Shown: positions 35,138-44,637 of the stretch, one piece after another
How the letters are laid out: every line of letters begins with the position of its first letter
How positions within the stretch are numbered: position 1 is the first letter of the stretch
Origin: Kordiimonas marina
Lineage (GTDB): Bacteria > Pseudomonadota > Alphaproteobacteria > Sphingomonadales > Kordiimonadaceae
Direction of reading: 5' to 3'
Length of the DNA: 64,000 nucleotides
NCBI RefSeq assembly: GCF_023006325.1
Contig: NZ_JAINDF010000004.1
Span: forward strand, 186,001-250,000
The notes under the pieces: model-generated
What the model was told of the DNA's origin: nothing
Databases searched by the model: none
The model's input: the letters and a program-made list of their open reading frames with translations, nothing else
Program-made: the position numbers and the translations under genes

Positions 35138-35506
35138 ATGGCAGGCGATATCAAACTCAGCGACCAGCAGTATCAGATTGTGGAGGCCCTGTGGGCGCTC
35201 GGCGAAGGATCGGCCAAGGATGTACAGGCGCGGCTGACGGACCCACTTGCCCACACCACGGTCGGCACCATCCTGTCCCGCCTGGAAAAACGCGGCATCC
35301 TGACTTCGGAGACCCGTGGCCGTGAACGCGTTTACCGCGCGCTGATCAGCGAAGGCGATGTCCGCCGCTCCATGGTCTCTTCCATGATCTCGACCCTGTT
35401 CCGGGGCGACAGCAAAGCGCTTCTCGCCCACCTTGTGAACGAAGGTGACATCGACGCCGATGAACTGAAGGACATACAGGCGCTTTTGGATGAGGAGCCG
35501 TCATGA
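35138..35506 (+). CDS. BlaI/MecI/CopY family repressor
   Basis: A 122-residue winged-helix repressor. Residues 7-75 hold the wHTH: LSDQQYQIVEALWALGEGSA, recognition-helix region TTVGTILSRLEKRGILTSET, and wing GRERVYRALIS. The C-terminal half is the dimer domain, where BlaI proteins are cut by their membrane partner. It overlaps the start of the BlaR-like gene by four bases and has two matching operators in front. The usual target is beta-lactam or cell-wall stress genes, but only the pair itself is seen here. Confidence 0.95.
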   Translation: MAGDIKLSDQQYQIVEALWALGEGSAKDVQARLTDPLAHTTVGTILSRLEKRGILTSETRGRERVYRALISEGDVRRSMVSSMISTLFRGDSKALLAHLVNEGDIDADELKDIQALLDEEPS

Positions 35507-38340
35507 TGACCGAGTTTTTCACCAGCTTGCCGTTCGTCGGCCTGTTCCTGAAATTCATGGTGGCAAGCACTGTGCTGATGGGAACGATCTGGCTTCTGGA
35601 ACGCCTGCGTATCCTGCGCCTGCCCGACATCCGCGAACTCGCCTGGAAACTGGCGATCGCCGCATCTTTCATCGCGCTTTTACCCATCGGCAATTGGCTT
35701 TCGGGGCCGATCACCATCCATCATAACGAAGCCAAGGACCTGGTTTCCCGTTTCGACAGCGGCCAGCCGATCTCAGCCTTCATCCATAAGGATGCTTCCC
35801 CCGACCAGACTGTCAGCCAGTGGCTGCCGGCGCGGGAGATCACGCTCAAGGGCGACTTCACGGTTGATGGCGTGAAGGAGGGAACCCCGGTCACCGTCGA
35901 CCTTCAAGGGATGCAGGACGCGGATTCCCAAAGCGTGCACATCATGCTCCCGAAACAACTCAAGGACCTGCAGAAGGCGATGGAAGCCACCATCGCCATC
36001 AAGGAAACCCAGGCCGCCACCCCGACTTCCCAGACACACGGCACTCATCAAAAACCCGAGGCCGACAGCGAGGACACTACACTATCGTCCTGGGAACAGT
36101 GGGTGGCGGGCCTGAGTGCCAGGGCCCTGGCCGCCACCTTGTGGAGCATTGTGGCGCTTCTGGCCCTCATCGCCCTCGGCTTCGGTTACCGGAGTGCGAT
36201 CCGCGACCTGGGCACCCGCACAAGGGTCGATGCCGAGCACCCGGCCAACCGCACGCTCCGTCTGCTGTGCGAAAAGGCGGACATCAAACATGTTCCCTAC
36301 CTCAGCCGGTCATCGGATATCGCAAGCCCCGTGTGCCTGCCCCGGCGTGAAATCTGCCTGCCGGACTGGGCCTTCGACGCCCTGCCCGAGCGCGAAATGC
36401 AAAGCCTTCTGGCCCACGAACTGGGCCACATGATCCGCCGTGACCCGATGATGCTGATGGTGCTTCAGCTTCTGTCCCGGCTCTTCTTCTTCCAGCCGTT
36501 CTTCAACGTGGCACGCCGGCGGCTGGCGGACCTTGCGGAACTGGCCGCCGACGAATGGGCCGCGAAACAGCTTTCGGACCCGCGCGCCGTCGCCACCGCC
36601 CTTTTCACCTGTGCCACCAAAATACACGACAGCAAAAACCTACAATGGGGATTAGCCATGGCTGGAAACAAATCCATGCTTAAAATACGCGTCGAGCGCC
36701 TGGTGGGCGCGAACGGCGCCCATTTCGGCACCGCAAGCCGCGCCGCCAAGGGCCTGTTGCTTGCGGGTGTCATCGGCCTCACCTTCGGCCTGCCCAGCTT
36801 CGAATTCGCCGACGCCATGTCGATCACGGCCGCCAAGGATGATCAGCATAACGATCATTACGGCCTGACCGACGAGCAGAAAGCCAAGATCGAGGAACTG
36901 AGGCAAAAGGCCGAAGAACACAGGGCCTCCGCCCGTGAAATCAAGAACGCGGTGAAGGAAATCGAACGCGCCGCGCGGGAACAGGAACGTTCAGTCCGCA
37001 AGGAAGAGCTGATGGCGCGCAAGCAGGAACGGATCGCCCGCGCCGCCGAACGCGCCGAACTCGCCCGCCTGCACGCCAAGGACCATGACCACAGCAGCTA
37101 TTTCGTCACCGACGACGATTCAGGCAACCTGGTGCTGACGGACAAGGACCGCACCCTCAAGGCATCCTGGGAAGGTGCTTTCAGCCTCAATGACACCATG
37201 GACGGCGTCGCCGATGTCGCCCCCGGCGCCTGGCTCGATATCCGCGCCAAATCCAAGAAGGAAGACCGCCGGGTTCATTTCGAAAATGACGGCGGCAAGC
37301 TTAGCCAGACCTATTGGGTGAACGGTACCAAGCAGGCCATGGACAAGGACGGCCAGAAATGGCTGAAGGCGACGGTTTCGGAACTGACCGAGCGTACCGG
37401 CTGGCACGCCAGCGAACGCATCGCCATGATCCTCAAGAAAGGCGGCGTCAAGGATGTGCTGAAGCTGATCAAGGGTGCCAAGACCGATTATCTCAAGCGC
37501 ATCTATGCCCAGAACCTTCTGGAGCAGGCCAAGCTGAAGGACCATGACACCGAAAAGCTCGCCGACCTTCTGGCCGACATCAAAAGCAACTATGAAAAGC
37601 GGGTCGCGCTGACCCTGCTTCTGGAAGAAGGTCGCCCGACCAAGAAGGTCATGGCGAAAGTCCTCAAGGCCGCCAAAACCATGGACAGCGATTATGAGCT
37701 GCGCCAGCTTCTGACGCCCTATCTCGTCCAGTTCCCGCTTGATGACGACGGTATCAACATGCTGATCGACATGGCCGCCCATATGAAAAGCGACTATGAG
37801 CTCCGCAACCTGCTGGTCGTCGGCCTGCATGACAAGGATCTCAGCAAAAAAGCCGTCGAGCGCGTGGTCAAGATCGCCACGGATAACATCAAAAGCGATT
37901 ATGAAATCCGTCAGTTGATCGCCGTACTCGCGAGCCAGCTCCATAAAGCGCCAGCCAGCACCAAGACGCTTCTGGACGCCGTCGGAAAACAGCACAGCGA
38001 TTATGAAAAGCGCAAGACGCTGGATATCGTGATCAGCCAGGGCGCGATGACCAATGACAATTGGGAAGCCGCCATCGATGTCGCCAGCAAGATCGGCAGC
38101 GACTATGAGAAGGCACAGTCGCTCCTGCATATCCGCGCGATGATGCCCGATGACAAGAAGCTCCAGGAAACACTCGCCAAAGCGGTCCAGGGTATCGGCT
38201 CCGACTATGAGCGCAGCCGCCTGACCCGCACCATGCGGATGATGGGCGACGATATCCCGGCGGAACCGGCAGTGCCTTCGGCGCCGCCCGCGCAGCCCGC
38301 GCCCGCCGCAAAACCTGTAGTCGCAAACAGCGCCGCTTAA
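35503..38340 (+). CDS. BlaR1-like M56 metallopeptidase sensor with SDYE repeats
   Basis: A 945-residue membrane protease-sensor, partner of the BlaI-like repressor. It has membrane helices near residues 14-30, 45-65, 203-223 and 418-433. The M56 zinc motif HELGH is at residues 305-309 on a cytoplasmic face, with the third ligand region ELAADEWAAK. The last half is unlike penicillin-binding BlaR1: an Arg/Glu-rich coiled coil (about residues 460-530), a small domain, then eight repeats of 34 or 35 residues each marked S-D-Y-E-x-R. It ends in a Pro/Ala-rich tail. Activation should cut BlaI. The external ligand is unknown. Confidence 0.88.
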   Translation: MMTEFFTSLPFVGLFLKFMVASTVLMGTIWLLERLRILRLPDIRELAWKLAIAASFIALLPIGNWLSGPITIHHNEAKDLVSRFDSGQPISAFIHKDASPDQTVSQWLPAREITLKGDFTVDGVKEGTPVTVDLQGMQDADSQSVHIMLPKQLKDLQKAMEATIAIKETQAATPTSQTHGTHQKPEADSEDTTLSSWEQWVAGLSARALAATLWSIVALLALIALGFGYRSAIRDLGTRTRVDAEHPANRTLRLLCEKADIKHVPYLSRSSDIASPVCLPRREICLPDWAFDALPEREMQSLLAHELGHMIRRDPMMLMVLQLLSRLFFFQPFFNVARRRLADLAELAADEWAAKQLSDPRAVATALFTCATKIHDSKNLQWGLAMAGNKSMLKIRVERLVGANGAHFGTASRAAKGLLLAGVIGLTFGLPSFEFADAMSITAAKDDQHNDHYGLTDEQKAKIEELRQKAEEHRASAREIKNAVKEIERAAREQERSVRKEELMARKQERIARAAERAELARLHAKDHDHSSYFVTDDDSGNLVLTDKDRTLKASWEGAFSLNDTMDGVADVAPGAWLDIRAKSKKEDRRVHFENDGGKLSQTYWVNGTKQAMDKDGQKWLKATVSELTERTGWHASERIAMILKKGGVKDVLKLIKGAKTDYLKRIYAQNLLEQAKLKDHDTEKLADLLADIKSNYEKRVALTLLLEEGRPTKKVMAKVLKAAKTMDSDYELRQLLTPYLVQFPLDDDGINMLIDMAAHMKSDYELRNLLVVGLHDKDLSKKAVERVVKIATDNIKSDYEIRQLIAVLASQLHKAPASTKTLLDAVGKQHSDYEKRKTLDIVISQGAMTNDNWEAAIDVASKIGSDYEKAQSLLHIRAMMPDDKKLQETLAKAVQGIGSDYERSRLTRTMRMMGDDIPAEPAVPSAPPAQPAPAAKPVVANSAA

Positions 38341-38388
38341 CTGCCTCTAAAACCCTTTTCTCACTCGGAAAGCTCTGAGAAAAAACTC

Positions 38389-38416
38389 GCCCTGCGGGTA
38401 TAGCTACCTGCAGGGC
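38389..38416 (+). terminator. Possible terminator after the BlaR-like gene
   Basis: GCCCTGCGGGTA-TAGC-TACCTGCAGGGC (imperfect stem), 48 bp after the stop; the following T-run is weak (AACTCTTTG), so efficiency is doubtful. Confidence 0.4.
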
Positions 38417-38546
38417 AACTCTTTGAAAACACGCCTCTTTCACCAAATAAATTTAAAATTTTAGCCGTCCCTGTACAAGCAGAGGAACCTCTGGCAGATA
38501 AGACGTCATGTAGTCGAATCACACGTGCCAAGAGGAGCGAATAAGC

Positions 38547-38729
38547 ATGGTTGGAGGCGTATCTTCCAGTGTTGTTATTCCTTTCAAGGCGTCAGCGCCG
38601 ACGTCGAAGATCAACCAGGGTTTCAAAGGAGCCAAACTGGACCTTGAAAACCTTCCCAAAAGCAAGGTGAAGCTCGATTCTCAGTTCACCGGCCACGGCC
38701 AGGGCCTGAAGATCGACATCAAAGTTTAA
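38547..38729 (+). CDS. Small uncharacterised protein
   Basis: A 60-residue protein with a strong ribosome binding site (AGAGGAGCG) before the ATG and a strong terminator after it, which supports a real gene. Sequence: MVGGVSSSVVIPFKASAPTS, then a Lys-rich part with KLDLENLPKSKVKLDSQFTG and ending GLKIDIKV. No signal peptide, no membrane segment and no recognised family. Beta-strand-like hydrophobic alternation is seen at both ends. Possibly stress or cell-envelope linked given the upstream sensor pair, but this is guesswork. Confidence 0.65.
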   Translation: MVGGVSSSVVIPFKASAPTSKINQGFKGAKLDLENLPKSKVKLDSQFTGHGQGLKIDIKV

Positions 38730-38748
38730 GCTTCGTCAAGGGAGCTTG

Positions 38749-38787
38749 AAAGCGGTGCCCCTGATCGCCTGGGGGTGCCGCTTTTTA
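38749..38787 (+). terminator. Intrinsic terminator after the small gene
   Basis: AAAGCGGTGCCCC...GGGGGTGCCGCTTTTT, with wobble pairs in the middle, 20 bp after the stop. Confidence 0.8.
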
Positions 38788-38832
38788 TTGGGCCATTTAT
38801 TGGATTGCGTCGGGCCGTTTAGGGCTGACAGT

Positions 38833-39315
38833 TTAGGTTTGGCCGTTTTGTGCCTGAAGGCTAATGCCGTGCCGCATCAACTTCTGAACAGCGCCCTCCA
38901 GCGCGGACAGGAAAGTCGAGCGGTCCCGCTTCGTGAAAGAAGCATTGAAGCCCCGGTCCTCACCCATGTCCCTGAGCTGGGATTTGAGCTCCCGCATCGC
39001 CAGCGCCATGCCGATATTGTCGAGCGTGAACAGCCGCCCAGTGGCACCGATAACAACCGCGCCTTTGTCCAGGCAGCGGGACGCCAGCGGAATATCGCCG
39101 GTGACGCAGATATCGCCCGCGCCCATATGCTCGACAATCCAGTCATCGGCAGCATCGAAGCCGTCCGAGACCACCACCTTGTTGATATTTTCGCCGACCT
39201 CAAGCCGAAGCCATTGGTTGCTGACGAGATGGACCGTCAGGTCATGCCGGTAGGCGACCTTCAGAACCTCCTCCTTCACCGGGCAGGCATCAGCATCGAC
39301 GTAAATTTCAAGCAT
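38833..39315 (-). CDS. yaiI: YaiI/YqxD family protein (UPF0178, DUF188)
   Basis: A 160-residue member of the YaiI/YqxD family, a PIN-like fold of unknown activity. It begins with the family signature MLEIYVDADACPVKEEVLKV and continues with VVVSDGFDAADDWIV, DICVTGDIPLASRCLDKGA and the C-terminal FTKRDRSTFLSALEGAVQKL. All are family hallmarks. Predicted cytoplasmic. No operon partner; it converges on the small gene before it. The conserved aspartates fit a metal-dependent nuclease, which has not been shown. Confidence 0.93.
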   Translation of the reverse strand: MLEIYVDADACPVKEEVLKVAYRHDLTVHLVSNQWLRLEVGENINKVVVSDGFDAADDWIVEHMGAGDICVTGDIPLASRCLDKGAVVIGATGRLFTLDNIGMALAMRELKSQLRDMGEDRGFNASFTKRDRSTFLSALEGAVQKLMRHGISLQAQNGQT

Positions 39316-39440
39316 CAGTATCTCTACTGCCTCACTAGGGTAGTAAACCGCCTTTAACGGGCGTTACAGCGGCCAAATAGCATGTTTTCACAAGGCAAAA
39401 CAATGCTATGAAAGGCATAAGCACTGTTTTGGAGGGGTTA

Positions 39441-40076
39441 ATGGTTAGTTTTCAGTATTTCCACCATCTGTCAATTATAGCCGCGATCGGCCTTGGTCTT
39501 GTGTCTGCATTGCCTGCAAGTGCACAAACCGCGCCCGACTCCATCCAGCAGGCGGAAAATTTCGCAACCCAGCAAGCTGCCCCCCAACAGGACGACCAAG
39601 AACGCTCCCTCAAGGCGCTTGCGCTTATCCTCGGCCGCGCGCAAACGGTCCGCATCCTTGCCGCCCAGCACCTGGCCTACCTCAGCAGCAAGCGCGCAAC
39701 GCCAGAAGTGCATCAGATGGAAGATGCCGCCCAGGTCATGGCCTATAGCCTGATCTGCGCGGACCCTGAGATGGACACCAAAACCCTCAATGACATTGCC
39801 AACCAAAGCACGCTCAAGATCGCGCTTCTGTTGGACCAATCCCCCGCCGGCCAGAAGATCAAGGCCGATTCCGCCGGCCGGCCGGAGGCAGAACGCCTCG
39901 CGCTCATCAGCGATGTCGCGTCCACCACGCTCATGTTCAAGATCGGCCGCCGCCGCGGGCTTTTTGATTCCCTCAAGACCGATTTCGGTACCAAGCGCTT
40001 CTGCGCGGGGCTGGGGGGCGACATGCGCAAACGCTATGAAAGCCTGGCCGCGGACCTCGGTAAACACTTTCACTAG
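39441..40076 (+). CDS. Exported protein of unknown function
   Basis: A 211-residue exported protein; the ATG at 39441 follows GGAGGGG and an earlier start is rejected. A signal peptide (MVSFQYFHHLSIIAAIGLGL to ALPASAQTA) is present. The mature part is helical and Gln/Ala-rich: QAAPQQDDQERSLKALALIL, then a repeated ALLL/LALISD pattern and a C-terminal GLGGDMRKRYESLAADLGKH. Two cysteines (ICADPEM, KRFCAGL) may pair in the periplasm. No family recognised. It lies just before the AT-rich HNH gene. Confidence 0.65.
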   Translation: MVSFQYFHHLSIIAAIGLGLVSALPASAQTAPDSIQQAENFATQQAAPQQDDQERSLKALALILGRAQTVRILAAQHLAYLSSKRATPEVHQMEDAAQVMAYSLICADPEMDTKTLNDIANQSTLKIALLLDQSPAGQKIKADSAGRPEAERLALISDVASTTLMFKIGRRRGLFDSLKTDFGTKRFCAGLGGDMRKRYESLAADLGKHFH

Positions 40077-40139
40077 CTCAAGCCTGCAGATAAAGGGGCT
40101 AAGCTCAAATTCTGTTTATGAAATCATGAGAGAATTCTA

Positions 40140-40892
40140 GTGTTTAAAATTGATGAACGTGGATACTTCAAAGACATTTGGCATGTCACGAAAAGTGGCC
40201 ATACCCTCTTTCCGAAAATAGTCCAATGCACAGAACCTACTAATACAGTCCCTGTTCTCCCAAGTGAGCCCATTAGAGGTTTTGCCATTAGCATCAACGG
40301 AAAGACGCAATTTCATGCGAACTTAGAGAGATTTCTCAAACTTCTATACCAAGCCACTACAGAGCAACCAGCAGAAGCCATCCGCTGCTATGCCTATGAC
40401 ACCAGCAGCTACAAAAACGGCTTATTCCACGAAGGCGTCAAATTAACAACATTGGTAAAAACAACAGAGAATATGACTTCTAATCTTAGGGACTTTTTAT
40501 TCGGTAACTTTCAAACTGACCCCTACATCCTTGAATCAGAAATATCGAAAAAATATAAAAGCACCGAGTATGTTTGCGAAAACCCTGATCCAGAAGAAGT
40601 CACCGTAACGATCAGGCGTTTCAAACGCTCCCCATCTGTTGCTGCGAAGATCGAAGAATTAGCTCAAGGAAAATGTGAACTTTGTGAAATGCCCGCTCCC
40701 TTTGATCGTAAGGATGGAAGACCATTTCTTGAAGTGCACCATATAAAAACGCTCGCTAAAAATGGCCCAGATACAACAGACAATACCGTCGCCTTATGCC
40801 CTAACTGCCATAAAGCCTGTCACCACTCTCCCGAAACTGAAACACATATTGAAGCCTTATATGCTAAGATATCGCGATTAAAACGCTACTAA
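40140..40892 (+). CDS. HNH endonuclease, probably acquired
   Basis: A 250-residue nuclease. The start is GTG at 40140, overlapping a TAG. The C-terminal HNH domain (about residues 178-240) has GKCELCEMPAPFDRKDGRPF, then LEVHHIKTLAKNGPD and NTVALCPNCHKACHHSPE. The paired CxxC motifs bind a structural zinc and HH...H is catalytic. The N-terminal 150 residues are not recognised and may bind DNA or modified bases. The gene and its flanks are clearly richer in A+T than neighbours and use AAA/AAT/TTA codons freely. No methylase partner, so it is not an ordinary restriction gene; an orphan defence or mobile endonuclease is possible. Confidence 0.82.
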   Translation: MFKIDERGYFKDIWHVTKSGHTLFPKIVQCTEPTNTVPVLPSEPIRGFAISINGKTQFHANLERFLKLLYQATTEQPAEAIRCYAYDTSSYKNGLFHEGVKLTTLVKTTENMTSNLRDFLFGNFQTDPYILESEISKKYKSTEYVCENPDPEEVTVTIRRFKRSPSVAAKIEELAQGKCELCEMPAPFDRKDGRPFLEVHHIKTLAKNGPDTTDNTVALCPNCHKACHHSPETETHIEALYAKISRLKRY

Positions 40893-40948
40893 TCGCAACC
40901 CATATTCAAAGAAATTCGGCATATTTTTCTCAGGTAATCCACACCAAA

Positions 40949-43900
40949 ATGACACAAAAGCAATGGCAATTCTGGATCGACCGAGGCGGCACTTTCACCG
41001 ACGTTGTCGCCCGCCATCCGGACGGAGCCTTAAGCGCGCATAAATATCTGTCCGAAAATCCGGGCCGGTATCAGGACGCCGCCGTGTTCGCCATGCGGGA
41101 AATCATGGACGTGCCAGAGGGGACGCCCTTCCCGGCAGGCCAAGTATCCGCCATCAAGATGGGCACCACGGTTGCCACCAATGCGCTTCTCGAACGCGCG
41201 GGCGAACCGACGCTTTTGATGATCACTCAGGGCTTCAAGGATGCGCTTTATATCGGCCAGCAACACCGGGCCGACCTGTTCGCGCTGCAGCCCGCGAGAC
41301 CCGAACCGCTCTATGCCGAGGTCGCCGAAGTCACCGAACGCATGGACGCCCAGGGTGCCGTGGTCACGCCGCTTGATGAAGCCGGGTGCCGGACAAGCCT
41401 TCAGGATGCTTATGACAAGGGCTTCCGCAGTGTCGCTATCGCGCTCGTCCATGGCTACCGGGCACCGGATCATGAAAAGCGCGTGGCGGAAATCGCCCGC
41501 GACATCGGCTTCACCCAAATTTCCGCGAGCCATGCGGTCAGCCCCTTGATGAAACTTGTCCCGCGCGGCGACACCACGGTGGCCGACGCCTACCTGTCGC
41601 CCATCCTGCGCCGCTATGTTGAACAGGTGCGCGGGGCCGTGGGCGACACCCCGCTTTATTTCATGCAGTCGAACGGTGGCCTTGCCGCCGCCCACGCGTT
41701 TGAGGGCAAGGATGCCGTGCTTTCAGGCCCGGCGGGCGGCATCGTTGGCGCCGCCAAAACAGGCGAGCGCGCGGGCAGCGACCATCTGATCGGCTTCGAC
41801 ATGGGCGGCACGTCAACCGACGTCAGCCACTATGCCGGCGCTTACGAGCGCGTCTCAGACACGGTCGTCGCCGGGGTGCGTATGACCGTGCCGATGATGG
41901 ATATCCATACCGTGGCCGCGGGCGGTGGCTCCATCTGCCGGTTCGAGGACGGCCGCTTCCGGGTCGGGCCCCAATCGGCAGGCGCCTATCCCGGCCCGGC
42001 CGCATACGGTCGTGGCGGCCCGATCACCGTGACCGACTGTAACGTCATGCTCGGCAAACTGAGCCCGGCCCTGTTCCCGGCGGTGTTCGGCGAAAGCGGC
42101 AAGGAACGGCTCAATAAAGCCGCGACCGAAGCCGGCTTCCGTGAGATCGCGGATGAGATAGAAGCCGTGACGGGGGAACGGCGGAGCCTTGAGGCCATCG
42201 CCGAAGGCTTCCTTTTGGTTGCCGTGGAGCATATGGCTCGGGCGATCAAACGCGTCTCGGTCGAACGTGGGCATGACATCAAGAAATACAGCCTGCTGAC
42301 TTTCGGGGGTGCCGGTGGCCAGCACGCCTGCCTCGTGGCCGACGCACTGGGCATCGAACGAGTAATCGTACCGCCCTTCTCCGGCGTATTGTCCGCGCTC
42401 GGCATGGGTCTTGCCGACCAGCGCACGCTGGCGGACCAGGCCGTCGAAGCCCCGCTTGACGATGCCGCAGCCCTCAAGACCGCAGCTGAGGCCGTGAGCA
42501 CGTTGGCGCAGACCTCGCTTGCCGAACAGGGTATCGCGGCCGGTGAGCAAGTGCTGACACTGACCGTCCGCGCCAAATATCAGGGCACCGACACCACGCT
42601 CAGCATCCCATATGGCCCGCTTGCGGACATGACTGCCGCGTTCGAAGCCGCGCACAAGCAGCAGTTCGGCTTCACCGACCCCGGCCATACCATCATCGCC
42701 GAAGCCATGGAGGCGGAAGCCGCAGGCGGCGGGTCGGCAGAAGCCCTGACACTGGTGGCTACAGGGGATGAAACCGCGCCAACCGAGACCATCAGCACCT
42801 ATATGGCAGGGGAACGCCGCGACATGCCGGTTTATGACCGCGCGCGCCTCAAGCCCGGCCACACGATCCAAGGCCCGGCGCTTATCCTGGAAAACGGCGG
42901 CACCACGGTGCTGGAACCGGGCTGGAGCGCCGAGCAGATGGCGAACGACACCCTGATCCTCAGCCGCACCGAGGCGCGGGCACGGCAAGCCGTCGAAACC
43001 GGCAAACCGGATCCGATCATGCTGGAGATTTTCAACAATCTCTTCATGTCGGTGGCCGAGGAAATGGGCGCTGTGCTGGCGAAAACAGCCCATTCCGTGA
43101 ATGTGAAAGAACGGCTGGATTTCTCCTGCGCCGTGTTCGACACCGAAGGCAACCTGATCGCCAACGCGCCACACATGCCCGTGCACCTGGGCAGCATGGG
43201 CGAAAGTGTGAGCGCAATCATCAGGGCCCGCGAAGACGCCATGCAGGCGGGTGACGTGTTCATGCTGAATGACCCCTATGCGGGCGGCACCCACTTGCCG
43301 GACATCACCGTCATCAGCCCGGTATTCCTCCCTGGCAAAACCACGCCGGACTTTTACGTTGCCTCGCGCGGGCACCATGCGGACATTGGCGGCATCAGCC
43401 CCGGTTCCATGCCGCCCGCTTCCAAAACCATCGAGGAAGAAGGCATCCGCTTCACCGATTTCCATCTGGTCAAGGATGGGCGTTTCCAGGAAGCGGAAGT
43501 CCGGGCGGCGCTTGCAGAAGGCCCCTACCCGGCCCGCAACCCGGATCAGAATATCGCCGACCTCAAGGCACAGGTGGCCGCCAACGAACGCGGCATCCAG
43601 CAGGTCACGCGGCTTGTCACTGACTTTGGCGCGGACGTTGTCGCCGCCTATATGGGCCACGTGCAGGACAATGCCGAAGAAGCCGTGCGCCGCGTGATCG
43701 ACCGCCTACATAACGGCGAATGCCGCTACGCCATGGATTGCGGTGCCGAGGTTGCGGTCAAACTGGCGGTAAACCGGCAGGACCGCACGGTCACGGTGGA
43801 CTTCACCGGCACGAGCGGTATCCAGCCCAATAACTTCAACGCGCCGCTTGCGGTCACGAAAGCCGCGATCCTCTATGTCTTCCGCGTGCTGACGGGCGAG

Positions 43901-44536
43901 GATATCCCCCTGAACGCAGGCTGCCTGAAACCGGTGAAGCTGGTCATGCCCGAAGGCTGTATGCTGAACCCCGTCCCGCCCGCCGCCGTCGTCGCCGGGA
44001 ATGTGGAGACAAGCCAGGTGGTGACGAACGCCCTGTTCCTCGCTGCCCGCGCCATGGCCGGGTCGCAAGGCACGATGAACAACCTCACGTTCGGCAACGA
44101 TGCTTACCAATATTACGAAACCATCGCGGGCGGCACCGGCGCCGGGCCGGGCTTTGATGGTGTTTCAGCCATTCAGTCGCACATGACCAACAGCCGCCTG
44201 ACCGACGCTGAAGTACTGGAATGGCGCTACCCCGTACGGGTAGAAGAATTCAGCATCCGCGCAGAAAGCGGCGGAGACGGCAAATGGCACGGCGGTAATG
44301 GTGCCCGCCGGGTGATCCGTTTCCTTGAGGATATGGATGTCGCCATCCTGTCAGGCCACCGGAAGACCGGCGCCCCCGGGCTCGATGGCGGGATGCCGGG
44401 TGCTGCTGGCCGCACGCTTGTCATCCGCGCTGACGGCACGGCAGAAACCATGGCGGCCTCGGACCGCAAGGCGGTAAAACCCGGTGACTGTATCGTCATC
44501 GAAACGCCGGGTGGCGGTGGTTACGGCCACACATAA
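40949..44536 (+). CDS. 5-oxoprolinase, fused HyuA/HyuB type
   Basis: A 1195-residue ATP-dependent hydrolase with both hydantoinase subunits in one chain, the size of eukaryotic-type 5-oxoprolinase. The A half (residues about 7-680) starts FWIDRGGTFTDVVARHPDG, with the ATP-binding IGFDMGGTSTDVSHYAGAY near 270 and FGGAGGQHACLVADALG near 445. The B half (about 690-1190) has EMGAVLAKTAHSVNVKERLD, LNDPYAGGTHLPDITVISPV and a final PGGGGYGHT. It likely opens the 5-oxo-L-proline ring to glutamate, or a related hydantoin. No regulator nearby. Confidence 0.92.
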   Translation: MTQKQWQFWIDRGGTFTDVVARHPDGALSAHKYLSENPGRYQDAAVFAMREIMDVPEGTPFPAGQVSAIKMGTTVATNALLERAGEPTLLMITQGFKDALYIGQQHRADLFALQPARPEPLYAEVAEVTERMDAQGAVVTPLDEAGCRTSLQDAYDKGFRSVAIALVHGYRAPDHEKRVAEIARDIGFTQISASHAVSPLMKLVPRGDTTVADAYLSPILRRYVEQVRGAVGDTPLYFMQSNGGLAAAHAFEGKDAVLSGPAGGIVGAAKTGERAGSDHLIGFDMGGTSTDVSHYAGAYERVSDTVVAGVRMTVPMMDIHTVAAGGGSICRFEDGRFRVGPQSAGAYPGPAAYGRGGPITVTDCNVMLGKLSPALFPAVFGESGKERLNKAATEAGFREIADEIEAVTGERRSLEAIAEGFLLVAVEHMARAIKRVSVERGHDIKKYSLLTFGGAGGQHACLVADALGIERVIVPPFSGVLSALGMGLADQRTLADQAVEAPLDDAAALKTAAEAVSTLAQTSLAEQGIAAGEQVLTLTVRAKYQGTDTTLSIPYGPLADMTAAFEAAHKQQFGFTDPGHTIIAEAMEAEAAGGGSAEALTLVATGDETAPTETISTYMAGERRDMPVYDRARLKPGHTIQGPALILENGGTTVLEPGWSAEQMANDTLILSRTEARARQAVETGKPDPIMLEIFNNLFMSVAEEMGAVLAKTAHSVNVKERLDFSCAVFDTEGNLIANAPHMPVHLGSMGESVSAIIRAREDAMQAGDVFMLNDPYAGGTHLPDITVISPVFLPGKTTPDFYVASRGHHADIGGISPGSMPPASKTIEEEGIRFTDFHLVKDGRFQEAEVRAALAEGPYPARNPDQNIADLKAQVAANERGIQQVTRLVTDFGADVVAAYMGHVQDNAEEAVRRVIDRLHNGECRYAMDCGAEVAVKLAVNRQDRTVTVDFTGTSGIQPNNFNAPLAVTKAAILYVFRVLTGEDIPLNAGCLKPVKLVMPEGCMLNPVPPAAVVAGNVETSQVVTNALFLAARAMAGSQGTMNNLTFGNDAYQYYETIAGGTGAGPGFDGVSAIQSHMTNSRLTDAEVLEWRYPVRVEEFSIRAESGGDGKWHGGNGARRVIRFLEDMDVAILSGHRKTGAPGLDGGMPGAAGRTLVIRADGTAETMAASDRKAVKPGDCIVIETPGGGGYGHT

Positions 44537-44637
44537 ATCGGCCCCCAACTTCCCTGCTCGGCACGCCAAAAGGCTCAGCCTTCACCTAAGCGCTAGTTTA
44601 CTATACTATAGCGGGCGGAGAAGGGGAGGACTGAACC

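Noticed and set aside
41855-43660. 601-codon minus-strand frame inside the 5-oxoprolinase gene
   Set aside because: It is antisense to the conserved hydantoinase domains and has no family features; GC-rich genes often produce such frames.
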